Under the pieces are notes generated by a model. The model saw only the letters and a list, made by a program, of their open reading frames with translations, was not told the DNA's origin and did no database searches. This document shows positions 39,635 to 50,341 of a DNA stretch of 64,000 bases, in pieces (within the stretch, counting starts at the first letter, position 1; the number at the start of each line of letters is the position of its first letter). Source of the DNA: Tritrichomonas musculus (Eukaryota; Parabasalia; Tritrichomonadida; Tritrichomonadidae); NCBI GenBank assembly GCA_039105265.1, contig JAPFFF010000047.1:1-64000 (forward strand), in the 5' to 3' direction. The translations under genes were made by a program, and so were the position numbers.

Positions 39635-41770
39635 TTAGACTTGATTAATTTCAATGACCTTACTTGTCATATGCACGAATGAGAATGGTTCAATACCAAC
39701 TTTCATTAAGAAATCACCTGAAAAAACTCTGCCATTTTCTTTCAAATTAGACTCAGTGTTTGGCATCAAGTTGATTTCTGTTACCTTGTATTTTTTGTTC
39801 CTTTCGAGCCCTTGGAGGCGGCATGGGAAAGCCTTTGATTGGTATCTTGGAAGTATATTGTAGGCAAACAAAACGCATCTCTTTTTATCTTTTGAAACAT
39901 AATTGACAGCCATATGAGAGCTTTCAGTGTCATAAGGGCTAATGAGACGATATTGATCACCTTCAAGAATGACATCTTTGTTCTTATTCCAATTGGCAAC
40001 AGCTTGTTGAACATATTTAATTTCGTCAGCGCCAAGATCCTTGAGTCCAATATCGAATCCAAGTTTGCACATTGAAGCAACATCGGTTCTGAATTTGATT
40101 GATGACTTCTTATTCCAGCTAGTAACGTGTGCACACATTAATTTGCATGGGAATACTTGAGAAAATCCCCATTGAATGAAGCACCTTTCAACTGGATCTG
40201 TGTTATCACTGCACCAGAATTCGGTGAAATATTTAAGGGCTCCATAATCGCATCGTCCACCTCCGCCTGAGCAAAGCATGATTGGAATATGTGGATATTT
40301 AGCACGAACACGTTCGCATATCTTATAAAAGCCACGGTTGTGATCAATATACAAGTTACTTTGTCTATCTTTCAAGTAATTTGAATAGATATTTGTAATT
40401 GGACTGTTGCAATCCCATTTGATATAAGCAATGGATGGATTTTCAGTCAATATTGAGTCAACTACATTGTAAACAAAGTCTTGAACTTCTGGATTTGAAA
40501 GATCAAGAACAAGTTGGTTGCGGAAATAATATGTCTTCCTGTTTGGTAATGTGATTGCCCAATCTGGATGCTTTTCATATAATTCGGATTTTGGATTGAC
40601 CATTTCTGGTTCTATCCAGATTCCAAATTTGATTCCAGCTTGTTTAGCAAATTCAACCAACTTTGGAATTCCGCCAGGAAGTTTGCATTTCATGGCTTGC
40701 CAATCACCAAGTCCTGCATGATCATCATTTCTTGGATACTTGTTGCCAAACCAGCCATCATCAAGAAGGAACAAGTCAACACCGAGTTCTTTAGCTTCTT
40801 TCATTAATTTACCGAGAAGTTCTTCATTGAAATCAAAGAATGTGTTTTCCCAGTTGTTCAACAATGTCATTCTTGTTTCACGTCCTTCACAAACTTGGTA
40901 ATTTCTTGCCCAATTATGAAGTCTTCGTGAAGCTAAGCCAACGCCATCATTTGAATAGGTGAAAACAAATTCAGCAGTCTTGAATTCAACATTTGGATCC
41001 AATACATAAAGGCTGTTTAAGTGGTTCAAGCCTGGAAGAACTCTTAAATTACCGACATTATCAATTTCAAATGTTGTATTGAAGTTGCCTGTCCAATTGA
41101 CAGCTCCAACAAGAACATCGCCTTCGTTTTCTTTAGCTGGTGCATCCATTCCAACTTCAAAGAATGAATGAACAAACATTGCTGCTCTGCTTCCTAGTTT
41201 TGTATCAATAATTTTCTTGCCAAATTGTAATTCTTGTGTTTTGAGGCGTGCTTCACGTACACAGTCGCTAACATATTCATTGAGGTAATAATGTGGAGAA
41301 GTAAAGTAAAGGATGCATGTGAAAAATCGTGTGAATTGTAATGCTTTCTTTTCTTCGTGTTTGATTTCGGACCAAACTTTGATAACGTCTTCATTTGTAT
41401 ATGCAATATAATGTAATGTTAAATGAACTGGATAAACGCCATCTTTAAGGTGAATGATTGTTTCAACACCTCCATCAACCTTCTTTTGTTCATGGGAAAC
41501 GTATTCAAAGATTGTGCATGGATTTCCATCTTCATGTGTGACAGCTACGCATGGCTCAAAGAAATCTTCATAACCTGAACCTGCCACAACTTCCCATCCA
41601 CGTTGTGTAACTGCTGGATCTGGACTTGCATGAACATACCAATTAATATTTTCAAGATCTTCATCAAACAACAATTTTGGACCAAGGTAGCTTTGGTAAA
41701 GTCTTTTGTTTTCTGGAACTTGAAGGATCAATTCCAAATTTTGGCATTGAACTCTGATGAATGTGCTCAT
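39635..41770 (-). CDS. Alpha-galactosidase, GH36 family, bacterial type (711 aa)
   Basis: The start is the ATG at 41768-41770. The protein has the full bacterial GH36 layout: an N-terminal beta-supersandwich (~1-290), a TIM barrel (~300-600) and a C-terminal beta domain. Barrel motifs are LFLLDDGWFG, GIKFGIWIEPEMV, YIKWDCN with the nucleophile at about Asp453, LCSGGGGRCDYGAL and FWCSDNTDP with the acid/base at about Asp522. All key residues are present. It removes alpha-1,6-linked galactose from raffinose-type sugars or from glycans. There is no signal peptide, so it acts in the cytosol or leaves by another route. G+C is somewhat higher than in neighbours and there is no intron. Family distribution suggests gain from bacteria. 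Confidence 0.95.
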   Translation of the reverse strand: MSTFIRVQCQNLELILQVPENKRLYQSYLGPKLLFDEDLENINWYVHASPDPAVTQRGWEVVAGSGYEDFFEPCVAVTHEDGNPCTIFEYVSHEQKKVDGGVETIIHLKDGVYPVHLTLHYIAYTNEDVIKVWSEIKHEEKKALQFTRFFTCILYFTSPHYYLNEYVSDCVREARLKTQELQFGKKIIDTKLGSRAAMFVHSFFEVGMDAPAKENEGDVLVGAVNWTGNFNTTFEIDNVGNLRVLPGLNHLNSLYVLDPNVEFKTAEFVFTYSNDGVGLASRRLHNWARNYQVCEGRETRMTLLNNWENTFFDFNEELLGKLMKEAKELGVDLFLLDDGWFGNKYPRNDDHAGLGDWQAMKCKLPGGIPKLVEFAKQAGIKFGIWIEPEMVNPKSELYEKHPDWAITLPNRKTYYFRNQLVLDLSNPEVQDFVYNVVDSILTENPSIAYIKWDCNSPITNIYSNYLKDRQSNLYIDHNRGFYKICERVRAKYPHIPIMLCSGGGGRCDYGALKYFTEFWCSDNTDPVERCFIQWGFSQVFPCKLMCAHVTSWNKKSSIKFRTDVASMCKLGFDIGLKDLGADEIKYVQQAVANWNKNKDVILEGDQYRLISPYDTESSHMAVNYVSKDKKRCVLFAYNILPRYQSKAFPCRLQGLERNKKYKVTEINLMPNTESNLKENGRVFSGDFLMKVGIEPFSFVHMTSKVIEINQV

Positions 41771-42411
41771 TAAAGATAAAAGTGAAGTAAAGTAATTATA
41801 TATAAAACAATTATTTTAAAAAGTTACTTGGGATTTTATTTTACATAGAAATTTGATAAAGCATTTCAAAAAATAATCTAACCATAATTCAAAAAGTTGC
41901 AGTCATTATTAAATGTCAATATTTATTTAGGTCAAATCACATTTAATAATCTAAATATCCTGAAATTGTTGATGTGTTATATATTGGATAACTTTATAAA
42001 TTTTAATTTTACAATTGATTTAAGTTTATTATTTAAATATTATCATATAAAAACGTTATAATATATTATTTTTTTTTGACATTTTTTCTGAAAAATAAAA
42101 TCTTTATAATTTAAATTTTAAATTTTAAAATAGACATGTTAAACCTTCACTTTTTTCAGAAAAAGTCGAACTTTTCCAATTGAAAAGTGAATTTTGAACA
42201 TGTCTTATTTAAAAAGTCCCAATTCCCTCAACTTTTTGTTTTCAATATCTCTTTACATATTATTATACTTTAAAGGTACAAAAACAGTACGTTGAAAAAA
42301 GTATAATAATACGATATGTAATATCATAAACGAAGATTATCGGTGATTTTCATATAACATGTCACATTTTTTTAACACCAAAGCATGTATGAAATCTGGT
42401 ATGCTTTAAAT
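41771..42411. other. AT-rich region upstream of the alpha-galactosidase
   Basis: No gene is supported. The right part, from 42404, is the target duplication of the nested transposons. Confidence 0.45.
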
Positions 42412-43450
42412 AAAGATGTCGGTTTTGGACAGTTTGGCTTTGTGATGACCATCCCATTTCCTTTTTTTATTTGGGTAAGTGGGATATTAATAAAAAAAAT
42501 AATTGAATAAACTCATGCAAAATATTCATTATAATGAATATAGGCCTTATTAAGGTATTCATTCAATTTTGTAGTATTCAAAAAGTGACAACGAAAATAC
42601 ATATTTTGCGAAATATATCATTATAAATTTTAATTTTTTTTATTAAATATTCATAAAATTAATAATATCATTATATAATATATTTAAATTATTGTATATC
42701 TTGCTAAAAGTAGAGATAATTTCATAAATAATCACTCAGCTAATCTTTTCAACCTGAGTTAAAATTTGAAAAATTGGCCATATTTTTTGATTTTAAAAAG
42801 ATTTATTTTAAAAAATCAAAAATTCCGACGCTGGGGACTTTATTTTGGATAGATTTTTTCTTTGAATACTTTACATATTTTTACTTTTCAGAAATCTTTA
42901 TTTTCTCACAATTTTACAATTGTTTATATCTTACAATCTCACAATTATTTCTTAAAAAAATGCTCAATATTCTGAAGCATATAATAATTTCATAGAATTG
43001 ATCTCAATTTTCTGATGATTCAAATATTTCATAAAAAATAAATTCAATTTAATAAATTAACTAAAAAATATATCTTATATTTTAAATTGGATTTTCCTCA
43101 TATTTGCTATAATATTTATACAAAACATCATTTTTTTTCTAAACTTATCAAATTGTAAAATTTTCATTCAAAAAGAAAAATTAGTTTATTTTTATATCAT
43201 ACGTCAATTTTACCATTATATTTAGTAAATAAATTTTTTATCATCATATATTTTATTATATTATAATATGATAAAATATACTGCTTTTGTTCAACCTTAA
43301 TATGGTCTATGAATATTTAAAATAATTGAATTAATAGAAAATTTAAAGATAAAAGCATTTTTTTTTTTTAAATAAAATTTTAAAATTTCATCCTTCTGCC
43401 CAAAACCGTTTTCCCAAAAAAAGTAGAAATTGCCAAAATCGACATCCTTA
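42412..43450. mobile_element. Outer MITE, about 270 bp without its insert
   Basis: The left end AAAGATGTCGGTTTTGG and the complement of the right end, AAGGATGTCGATTTTGG, are inverted repeats of about 17 bp. The 8-bp repeat CTTTAAAT at 42404-42411 and 43451-43458 flanks the element. Its two arms (about 131 and 143 bp) are separated by the element at 42543-43307. No gene lies in the arms. The family is unknown; 8 bp duplications occur in hAT, P and some MULE elements. Confidence 0.65.
42543..43307. mobile_element. Internally deleted copy of the 17.2 kb transposon, 765 bp, nested in the outer MITE
   Basis: Its left ~540 bp follow 17214-17745 and its right ~270 bp follow 19805-20070 closely, while the 2 kb transposase gene is missing. 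Examples are ATTCAATTTT then TATTCAAAAA, TGACAACGAAAATAC, TTTGAATACTTTAC, CAAATATTTCATAAAAAA and, at the right, the end ATATGGTC. The flanking repeats are AATGAATATA and TATGAATATT, eight of ten bases alike, which suggests an older insertion than the full copy. It could be moved by the transposase at 17752-19797. Confidence 0.82.
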
Positions 43451-43458
43451 CTTTAAAT

Positions 43459-43945
43459 TTCATGATGTTTTCTAATATGCACATAATGTTTGGTTAAACA
43501 TTTGATGATCACGATATTCTTCATTAACTGTTCTTCTATAATTTTGATGTTGTTTGAATATCATCATTTTTTGATTGATCAGTTAATACTTCCTGTATAC
43601 AATGTTCAATATCCATTTATATGATTTTGAACACTACAATTTTTCTGCAATAGCAGCTGGTGACACCTGTATTGCTGTTAATGCTATTTAGATAGTATAT
43701 AATGGCGATTATTGCTTCAATATTGTAAGATATATACTTACTATTAGTCGTCAGAAAAATGATAACCAAAGATATATTTGAAAACAGTCTAAAGTAAATT
43801 TAGGCAGGGTTTTGGATGAATTAATTCATTTCCAAAGATCATTAAATTAATAAATAGCATTGAAACTATTATATAGTACAGATTTCAAGGGAAAAAAAAA
43901 TAAATGTAACCATATTCTTATTAAAAAAAAAAACATTTTATATAA
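43459..43945. other. AT-rich intergenic region
   Basis: No gene is supported here. A few short coding-like stretches occur, such as one near 43640-43700 with TGCAATAGCAGCTGGTGACA, too short to judge. Confidence 0.35.
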
Positions 43946-44950
43946 CTAATCAAAATATTTATCAAGATTTTTTGAGCTACGGCAAACTTTTGGCCTGACT
44001 CCAGGCTGGTAAAAGTAGAGGTCGCTCGGCAAATCTGAAATGAATTTTTTTGCGAAAGGAAGAAATTTCATAAATTTGACTCTGTCGTGCCAGAAAACGA
44101 TATTTCTCATATTTGTCATAAAAGAACGGCAAATATTTGGATTGTAGTGGTATTCATGAGGACACTCCTCAATTTTTGAATAATTTGAAATGATGTCAAG
44201 AACTTTTTTAAAGCCAATGAATTGATGGCCAACAAAAAAACGGTTTGCCATGCTTCTAAATGTATATTTTCTATCACGAAGCCAAATTCCAATTGATGTA
44301 TCGTCATTCTTAACATAATTACAAATTTTTGTCAGATTATCAAATGTATTTAATAACTCAATGACTGAAAACCTTGAAAAAACTATACCAGAGCCTCCTT
44401 GAAGATATGCATTTGACCTTCTAAACTTATGAATGCAATTTCCTTGAACCAATTTGTCATGCAACGGATCTGAATTTTGATTAAGTTCATTAAAAAACAA
44501 ATCAAAGGCATTCATATTGATAAATGTGTCATCACAAAGACGTATAAACCAATCTGCTGTTGAATTATTAAGAAAGTCATTAATAGCAAGGAATAATTTT
44601 CCACATAGATGATTTCGCGAAACATCGCCAGGAATTATTTGTGAATCTATGTAAATATTTCTTATAACTGAATTGTTTGTGCTCATTCCGCCCATTCCAT
44701 ATAGTTTTACTGCTGCACAAAATGGTTGGGACATGAAATCCCGTATATATATGTCATAAAGGTATTCTAATAATTTAATTCGAGCCCCACCAGTCATAAT
44801 GGCCAAATAAATTGTTCTTTGTCTTTTGATATCATCTAATAAAAAATTTATATCTGTTTTTCCATATAATATAAAAATGAAAAAAAAGGAAACAATAAAT
44901 ATTCCTTCTAAAAAATTGATAAGAAACAATTTTGTTATTTCATCGCTCAT
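43946..44950 (-). CDS. Fringe-like glycosyltransferase (GT31-type), type II membrane protein
   Basis: The frame is open from 44965, but the first ATG is at 44948-44950, giving 334 residues. Residues ~6-30 form one hydrophobic segment near the N terminus. The catalytic part has WFIRLCDDTFINM, whose DD is the metal-binding DxD-type motif, then QGGSGIVFSR and NDDTSIGIW. This order is typical of Fringe and core-1 beta-1,3-galactosyltransferases. The C-terminal ~80 residues carry several cysteines. It should transfer a sugar in the Golgi lumen; donor and acceptor cannot be read from the sequence. Confidence 0.75.
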   Translation of the reverse strand: MSDEITKLFLINFLEGIFIVSFFFIFILYGKTDINFLLDDIKRQRTIYLAIMTGGARIKLLEYLYDIYIRDFMSQPFCAAVKLYGMGGMSTNNSVIRNIYIDSQIIPGDVSRNHLCGKLFLAINDFLNNSTADWFIRLCDDTFINMNAFDLFFNELNQNSDPLHDKLVQGNCIHKFRRSNAYLQGGSGIVFSRFSVIELLNTFDNLTKICNYVKNDDTSIGIWLRDRKYTFRSMANRFFVGHQFIGFKKVLDIISNYSKIEECPHEYHYNPNICRSFMTNMRNIVFWHDRVKFMKFLPFAKKFISDLPSDLYFYQPGVRPKVCRSSKNLDKYFD

Positions 44951-45189
44951 GAAAGCTAAAAACAATTCCCAAAATTAATTGTAATTTTTTTTTTCTCAAA
45001 TTTTGATATGTCATACATTTTTTTTATCAAATTTTAATAATTTTAAAAACGAATTATATAAGAAAGAATTTAAAGAATCAATCATCATTTGCATTATTTT
45101 GATCAAAAAATATAGTCGATTTGTGAATTAAGAAGTTAATAATCCTTTTTGATCAAGTCCCTGCATTTTCTATAATTTCTACTATCTAA

Positions 45190-45660
45190 TCAAAAGATGG
45201 GATTTCCTTTTGGATTGACAGATAAACATTTTTCAATGAGATTTTTATATGATAGTGGGATTTCTTCGCTGAACTCAAGTTTGTCATTTTGAAAATTTGA
45301 GTGATTATTTGTCAATATTTCAATCAATCTTTGATTTTGGACGATAGTTTTTGGTTACCTTATATATAATCAGTTCTATTAATATGAATTCACTAAAAGG
45401 ACTTTCATTGGTCATTATTTCGAAAACGATTAAAGAAAGTGAGGCAATTGGAGTCACTGGATTGGGAGGTAATAGGTAAGGCACCAATTTCATGAGTAAG
45501 GGAAGAAAAGTGGCCAAAAATGTAGCCAAATTTGCATTCAAAAAGGAGAAATAATCAAGGAAGAAATTTTTTTTTACAATTGAAAAAGTGAGTGATGAGA
45601 GATACCAATTCACGAAAGGTGACATCAAATAAGAACTTTACATGTTGTTGCATGAGGCTT
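45190..45660 (-). pseudogene. Dead protein kinase, C-lobe only
   Basis: On the minus strand PVTPIASLSLIVFEIMTNES is followed by IIYKVTKNYRP. After a frame change come EEIPLSYKNLIEKCLSVNP and a stop. This is the helix F to helix I part of a TKL-like kinase (the DVYSFG helix is worn to SLSLIVFEIM). The catalytic loop is not present upstream. At least one frameshift and an early end show it is dead. Confidence 0.72.
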
Positions 45661-45755
45661 TGGAGGTGAAGACAGAGGCAATTATGGTCGAAATGTTACT
45701 GTATCATTTCTAATTACAAATCACGAAACAATTCCATTTACTCTTAATAATTCTG

Positions 45756-46058
45756 TTATATCAAATCATGACCTAATCCTTCATAAAACTCTGACGAATT
45801 GTCAGGTAATTTGTTATTTTTGACATTTAATTTTAAATCTTTATATTTAACAATACAATTAAAAGAATGTTGTGTCAAAGGAACCAAAAAGTTATTATAA
45901 ACGTAATCTATATTTATCATATAGTTAAGTTGATTTTCAAAAACTGCATTATCGATAAGATTCTTATTTGCTATTAATGTGCAAATTTGATCAGCTAAAT
46001 CATTACTCTCATTATTGTATTCATCAATACCTTCATGAATAATCTGTCCAATAACACT
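45756..46058 (-). pseudogene. 100-codon coding fragment, family unknown
   Basis: A frame between two stops reads GQIIHEGIDEYNNESNDLAD, CTLIANKNLIDNAVF and SFNCIVKYKDLKLNVKNNKL. Good coding composition argues for the remnant of a gene. The plus strand over 45650-45840 also shows a short, coding-like frame (EDRGNYGRNVTVSFLITN), so the region may hold pieces of two dead genes. Confidence 0.4.
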
Positions 46059-46115
46059 TTATTTCTATATAAAATAGCATATACAATCTTTTTATTAATA
46101 AAATAAAGCATTTGA

Positions 46116-48002
46116 TCAAGCAATTGTAAAAGAAACAGGCTTAACGGCAACAGATTGTCCATGAGATCCTACTTCATATGTGCTGGTACCGTCAAGGAAG
46201 CAAAATGGTTCTGGCAAACTTATTTTAATGATTTCGATGAAATACTTGTGATGAAGATGATGCAGCCACTCTGGGCTTCTTCTATATGCTTCTTCCTTAT
46301 ATTGAAGAATTTCAACTCCAGTGTTGATTGTCATGTTATTGACATTCACTGTTGCATTGATTGAGTATGTTTTTTGGTCTTTAATATTAGTTAAGCTATC
46401 TTTAGTTTCTAATTTGATGAATACACAAGACATTCCATCAATTGTGAGAGCATTATTCTCAGTAACAAGAAAAGCTGCGCATTTCCCGTGAGCATTTTCT
46501 GGATAGATTGTAACAACATCTCCGTCTTGGCCAGCTTTCCTAGCTTCTTCCAAGTTTCGAGGATAAGGCGGATTTGAATCACATGCGTTTTTATGGCTCT
46601 GTTTTATCACATCTGTTATTTCTTTTTGAATCTTGTTCAAATGTTTTACATAATCATCTCCAGATGTCAAATTTTCACCTATTGATTTTAATTGATTATA
46701 AAATGATTCACTGGCTTCTGTTGGGTATTTGTTTAGCAGTTCTTCAACGTCAAGAGAACGAAGGGATTCTGATGTTTGGTTAGCAAAGAAGCTTTGTATT
46801 TCATTTTGGTAATCAGTGATGATTTTATTTGATATGAAAGGAATGATAGATTGCTTGCACTGTTCTTGAAATGATTTTGACATTTTCTGATGAACTTTTT
46901 CTTTCAATTCCTCTCTGTAATTGTTATATTGTTCTGGGAACATTTCTGTTATATTTTCAAATATTTCATTTACATTTTGATGAAATGTGTCAAGAATAGT
47001 GTTTTCAATTGGTTCAATGTAATTTGTTTTTGAAAGATTAATCAATTCTTCAGCAGATTTGTCAATGATAGTTTCTTGTACAATCTGAGAGATCATATTC
47101 AATGCAAAATCGAAAGCTTGCTGGAAGTACTTTTTGATTAATTCTTCAACAATTATTTCGAGGCGAATATCAGGATTATCAAGTTCATCAATTCCTTGGA
47201 TGATTGGAATACAATTTTCGAATATTTCAATGAGTTTTTCTCCAGGAATTCTAACACGATTTTGTAAGCTTTTTATGATGAAACGAATCAAATCTTTAAT
47301 TGATTCAAAATAATGTTTCGCGTTTTCCCATAATGGTTGTGCAAAGAATGCCATTTTACTTTTGTCATATTTTATATTTTGTTCTTCTAAACGTGGTAAA
47401 AATTGGTTCAATTGTTTCTGATCTTGTTCTCTCCTTTTCTGATCAAACTCTTCTTCAGACGGCTTTCCAGGAACGCCGATATTAGTTAGAACAATTCCAA
47501 TTGATTTATCTAATTTTCTTTGACTTCCTGGAATTAATTGTGGCAACATAAAGAATGCCTTCAAACTGAAAATATTTGATCTATCAAGAGTTTTGGTGAC
47601 ATAAAGGTTGACTGATGATATTTGCAAAAATGTGCATATTGCCTTTCTTAAGCCTAAGGTAACGTCTTCTAAAGAGTCAAGACCTTCACAATCAATCAAA
47701 AAAATATCGGAGTCGAATCCCGGATCTGGAAGTTGATGTGCTTTGATAATCTCTGAAAGTTTTATTGTTATATATTGAATTTCAAAAGTAACTGGTAAAC
47801 TGCCTTCATCTGTTTTAAAAACCTCTTTTTCTGGTTTTATTACTGGATTTAATATCATGTTTGAGAGCGTCGACTTGCCACTTCTTGCTGGACCAACAAT
47901 TAGAATAAAATTCGGATTTGATGCTTTTTTCAGCAAAATTTTGAAGTCATCTGCCAAGGTGAACTTAGAACCATGAAAGTTTACAGCTGTTCTCGAAAAC
48001 AT
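46116..48002 (-). CDS. GBP/atlastin-like large GTPase (628 aa)
   Basis: The start is the ATG at 48000-48002. The N-terminal ~240 residues are a dynamin-superfamily GTPase. The P-loop is GPARSGKS at 37-44, DCEGLDS starts at 104 with the G3 aspartate, and the LDRS at 139-142 resembles the RD-type motif region. Residues ~250-470 are a helical stalk rich in Gln and Glu. The C-terminal ~150 residues are a beta-rich module (CAAFLVTENNALTIDG, then VNNMTINTGVEIL) that I do not know from guanylate-binding proteins. No membrane anchor or CAAX box is present. A membrane-remodelling or defence role is known for animal relatives but is not shown here. Confidence 0.78.
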   Translation of the reverse strand: MFSRTAVNFHGSKFTLADDFKILLKKASNPNFILIVGPARSGKSTLSNMILNPVIKPEKEVFKTDEGSLPVTFEIQYITIKLSEIIKAHQLPDPGFDSDIFLIDCEGLDSLEDVTLGLRKAICTFLQISSVNLYVTKTLDRSNIFSLKAFFMLPQLIPGSQRKLDKSIGIVLTNIGVPGKPSEEEFDQKRREQDQKQLNQFLPRLEEQNIKYDKSKMAFFAQPLWENAKHYFESIKDLIRFIIKSLQNRVRIPGEKLIEIFENCIPIIQGIDELDNPDIRLEIIVEELIKKYFQQAFDFALNMISQIVQETIIDKSAEELINLSKTNYIEPIENTILDTFHQNVNEIFENITEMFPEQYNNYREELKEKVHQKMSKSFQEQCKQSIIPFISNKIITDYQNEIQSFFANQTSESLRSLDVEELLNKYPTEASESFYNQLKSIGENLTSGDDYVKHLNKIQKEITDVIKQSHKNACDSNPPYPRNLEEARKAGQDGDVVTIYPENAHGKCAAFLVTENNALTIDGMSCVFIKLETKDSLTNIKDQKTYSINATVNVNNMTINTGVEILQYKEEAYRRSPEWLHHLHHKYFIEIIKISLPEPFCFLDGTSTYEVGSHGQSVAVKPVSFTIA

Positions 48003-49492
48003 ATAAAATGAAATATAAAAAAAGATTAAAAAAAACTATTCAAAAAGTAGGAGTATAATTGAAAGAAAAAGTGTTTTATCCTTTTCAAGAAAAACATGGT
48101 TATTTGATGGATATGAGTTCTATCATGTTTTTCTTATCTATCTATATAAGTTTTTCTTATTTTTCTTTTTTGAAAAAAAATGTCATAAAATTTTCTACTT
48201 TTTGAATTAAAAAAAAAACAAGACAATATTGATCCCTTTTAAAAATATGTGGATATCTATATTAAAAACAAAGTTTATCAATATTAAAATACTGTATGCT
48301 AACATTGAGAAGAAATTTATAGGACAAACAGCATAAAAATGTTTTCTGTAGCCTGTTTTATATTTATGCCAACCAATTGGAATTTTCAACTGATATGAAG
48401 GAGATGATATTATATTTTAAAATGATCATAATTCATATCCTATTTGTATTATGTAGGAATGAAGCATCAATTCATATTTATTATTATTAGTTGTTTATAT
48501 TTAATTGAATTTCATAAGCCATAACTCAAATGATTAATGAAAAATAACAAAAAAAATCTATATCACCAATAATTTCATATATACTAATGTTTGATTTTCA
48601 AAAACATGTTCATTTATTGTATCATTTGATGCTTGATGATATATCAAAAAAAATCAAAAAAGTGCTCCGCCAATTCAGCTAGGATTCACTCTTTTTATTT
48701 GAATGGTTTTTCGTACGTTAAAAAATAAACCATTCAATTTTAAATCTCATCAAAAATGCTGAAGAAAACTAATATCATTTATCATATTGTCATAAAAGCA
48801 GATAATTATATTGAAAGTTTTTAAATATATCATTTAAAAATAATTTTTGTATTGATCAAATAATAAGATGAGTATAAATCTCGTAAAAATTGTGATTTGA
48901 GGTAAATATAGATATGTTCATATTTTATACGTTTATAGAACGAAATTAATCACTATATTAATTATTGAACTTCCTTGAATTCAGCATTAAGTTACAAAAT
49001 AAATTTGTGAGAAATATATATAAACCATTCAAATTTTTATGAAAAATAAAATTGATTTTATAGCTGAATCCGTGAAACAAAATTCAACAATATATAATAC
49101 AAAATTAATTGTATATATATGTAAAATTAAAATACTAAATATCAAAAAGAAATAATTTTTTTTTATGCGCCGGTACCTCTATTTTATTTATTTTCATGCC
49201 TCTTAATATTTTTAGTTTGACTAAATCAAAATTTATATTTAAACATTATATTAATAAGCATACATAATCTAATTATATTATTATTTTTTGTAATAATAGT
49301 AAAAATTATTAGGATAAATTTGTTTTAAATTATCAAAAAAAAAAAACGAGATAATATATCCATTTCTTTTGTTTTCCTCAAAGAAAATATATAAATTAAC
49401 TATTTAAAAAATGTCATAAGAAATAAATAATAATATTTTTATCTATTTAACGCAAAAATAAAAATATGAGTGATTCTTATTAATAATCCATT
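48003..49492. other. AT-rich intergenic region, 1.5 kb
   Basis: No gene is supported. A 60-codon minus frame at 48207-48389 has no domain. Short G+C-richer spots are GTGCTCCGCCAATTCAGC near 48662 and GCGCCGGTACC near 49167. Nothing ties them to a function. Confidence 0.4.
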
Positions 49493-50341
49493 CTAAATCC
49501 AATCTATATTTTCTATTAATCTATCTTCATTTTTAAAATCAAATATGTTATTTTCCTTTTCTGTATTTGAAATTGACTCATAAATTTCTTTACTTGGAAT
49601 GCTCAATGATTCGTCAGCGAACAGGTATTTGGTTTCGCGTTCAATTTTTTGATCTAATTCCGAGTCCTTATTTATTTGTCGAGACAAAAAATATTTCCAT
49701 CTGTTTTTAATTGCATTTGCACTTCTGTCTTCAAGCGATCTTTGAATAACTGACCATTTTGGGCCATGTTCATCATATAATTTAATTATTAAATCATCCT
49801 CTTCTTTAGACCATTCACCCATAAAATATCCTGGTACTAGATAATTTAAGTAGCGATCTCTGCATTGTTTTGCCGTTCTTCCTTTAATAAAAGATGATAC
49901 TACTATCCATTTTTTTGTTCCATATATTTGAACTAGTTCTTTGACTTTTTCATCTTCTTCCTTTGTGAAAGGAACTCTTGTCTTTTTAATTTTTGTATTT
50001 TTTATATCATTATTTTCATCAGCGATTTCTTTTGAGTTTGTAGTCAGTTTATTGGATAAATAACTATCGATTGAATTGTATGCTTGTAAAATATTATTTA
50101 ATTCTATTCCATTAATATTTGATTTTTTGAAATTTTTTTGATTTAACTTTGCTATTGAGTCAATTAAAAAACTAATATTGCTATTTGAATTCAATCTTGA
50201 TTCTATCAACGAATTTTGATTTATTGGATAAGTTGGTAAAGGTAGTTTGTTCTTTTCAGGTTTGTTAATAATAGAATAAAGATGAGATTGATCAAAATTG
50301 TTATTGTGATATGTAAAACAATTAAAAAGAGAGCTTTCCAT
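49493..50341 (-). CDS. R2R3 Myb transcription factor (282 aa)
   Basis: The start is the ATG at 50339-50341. Two Myb repeats lie at about 122-170 and 174-220. The first has PFTKEEDEKVKELVQIYG, KKWIVVSSFIKGRTAKQCRD and YLNYL; the second WSKEEDDLIIKLYDEHG, PKWSVIQRSL and RSANAIKNRWKYFL. Tryptophans that form the core are at the expected places, with Phe for the first one of the first repeat. Outside the repeats the protein is Asn/Ser-rich and disordered. Trichomonads have many small R2R3 Myb proteins that bind promoter elements; targets here are unknown. Confidence 0.93.
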   Translation of the reverse strand: MESSLFNCFTYHNNNFDQSHLYSIINKPEKNKLPLPTYPINQNSLIESRLNSNSNISFLIDSIAKLNQKNFKKSNINGIELNNILQAYNSIDSYLSNKLTTNSKEIADENNDIKNTKIKKTRVPFTKEEDEKVKELVQIYGTKKWIVVSSFIKGRTAKQCRDRYLNYLVPGYFMGEWSKEEDDLIIKLYDEHGPKWSVIQRSLEDRSANAIKNRWKYFLSRQINKDSELDQKIERETKYLFADESLSIPSKEIYESISNTEKENNIFDFKNEDRLIENIDWI

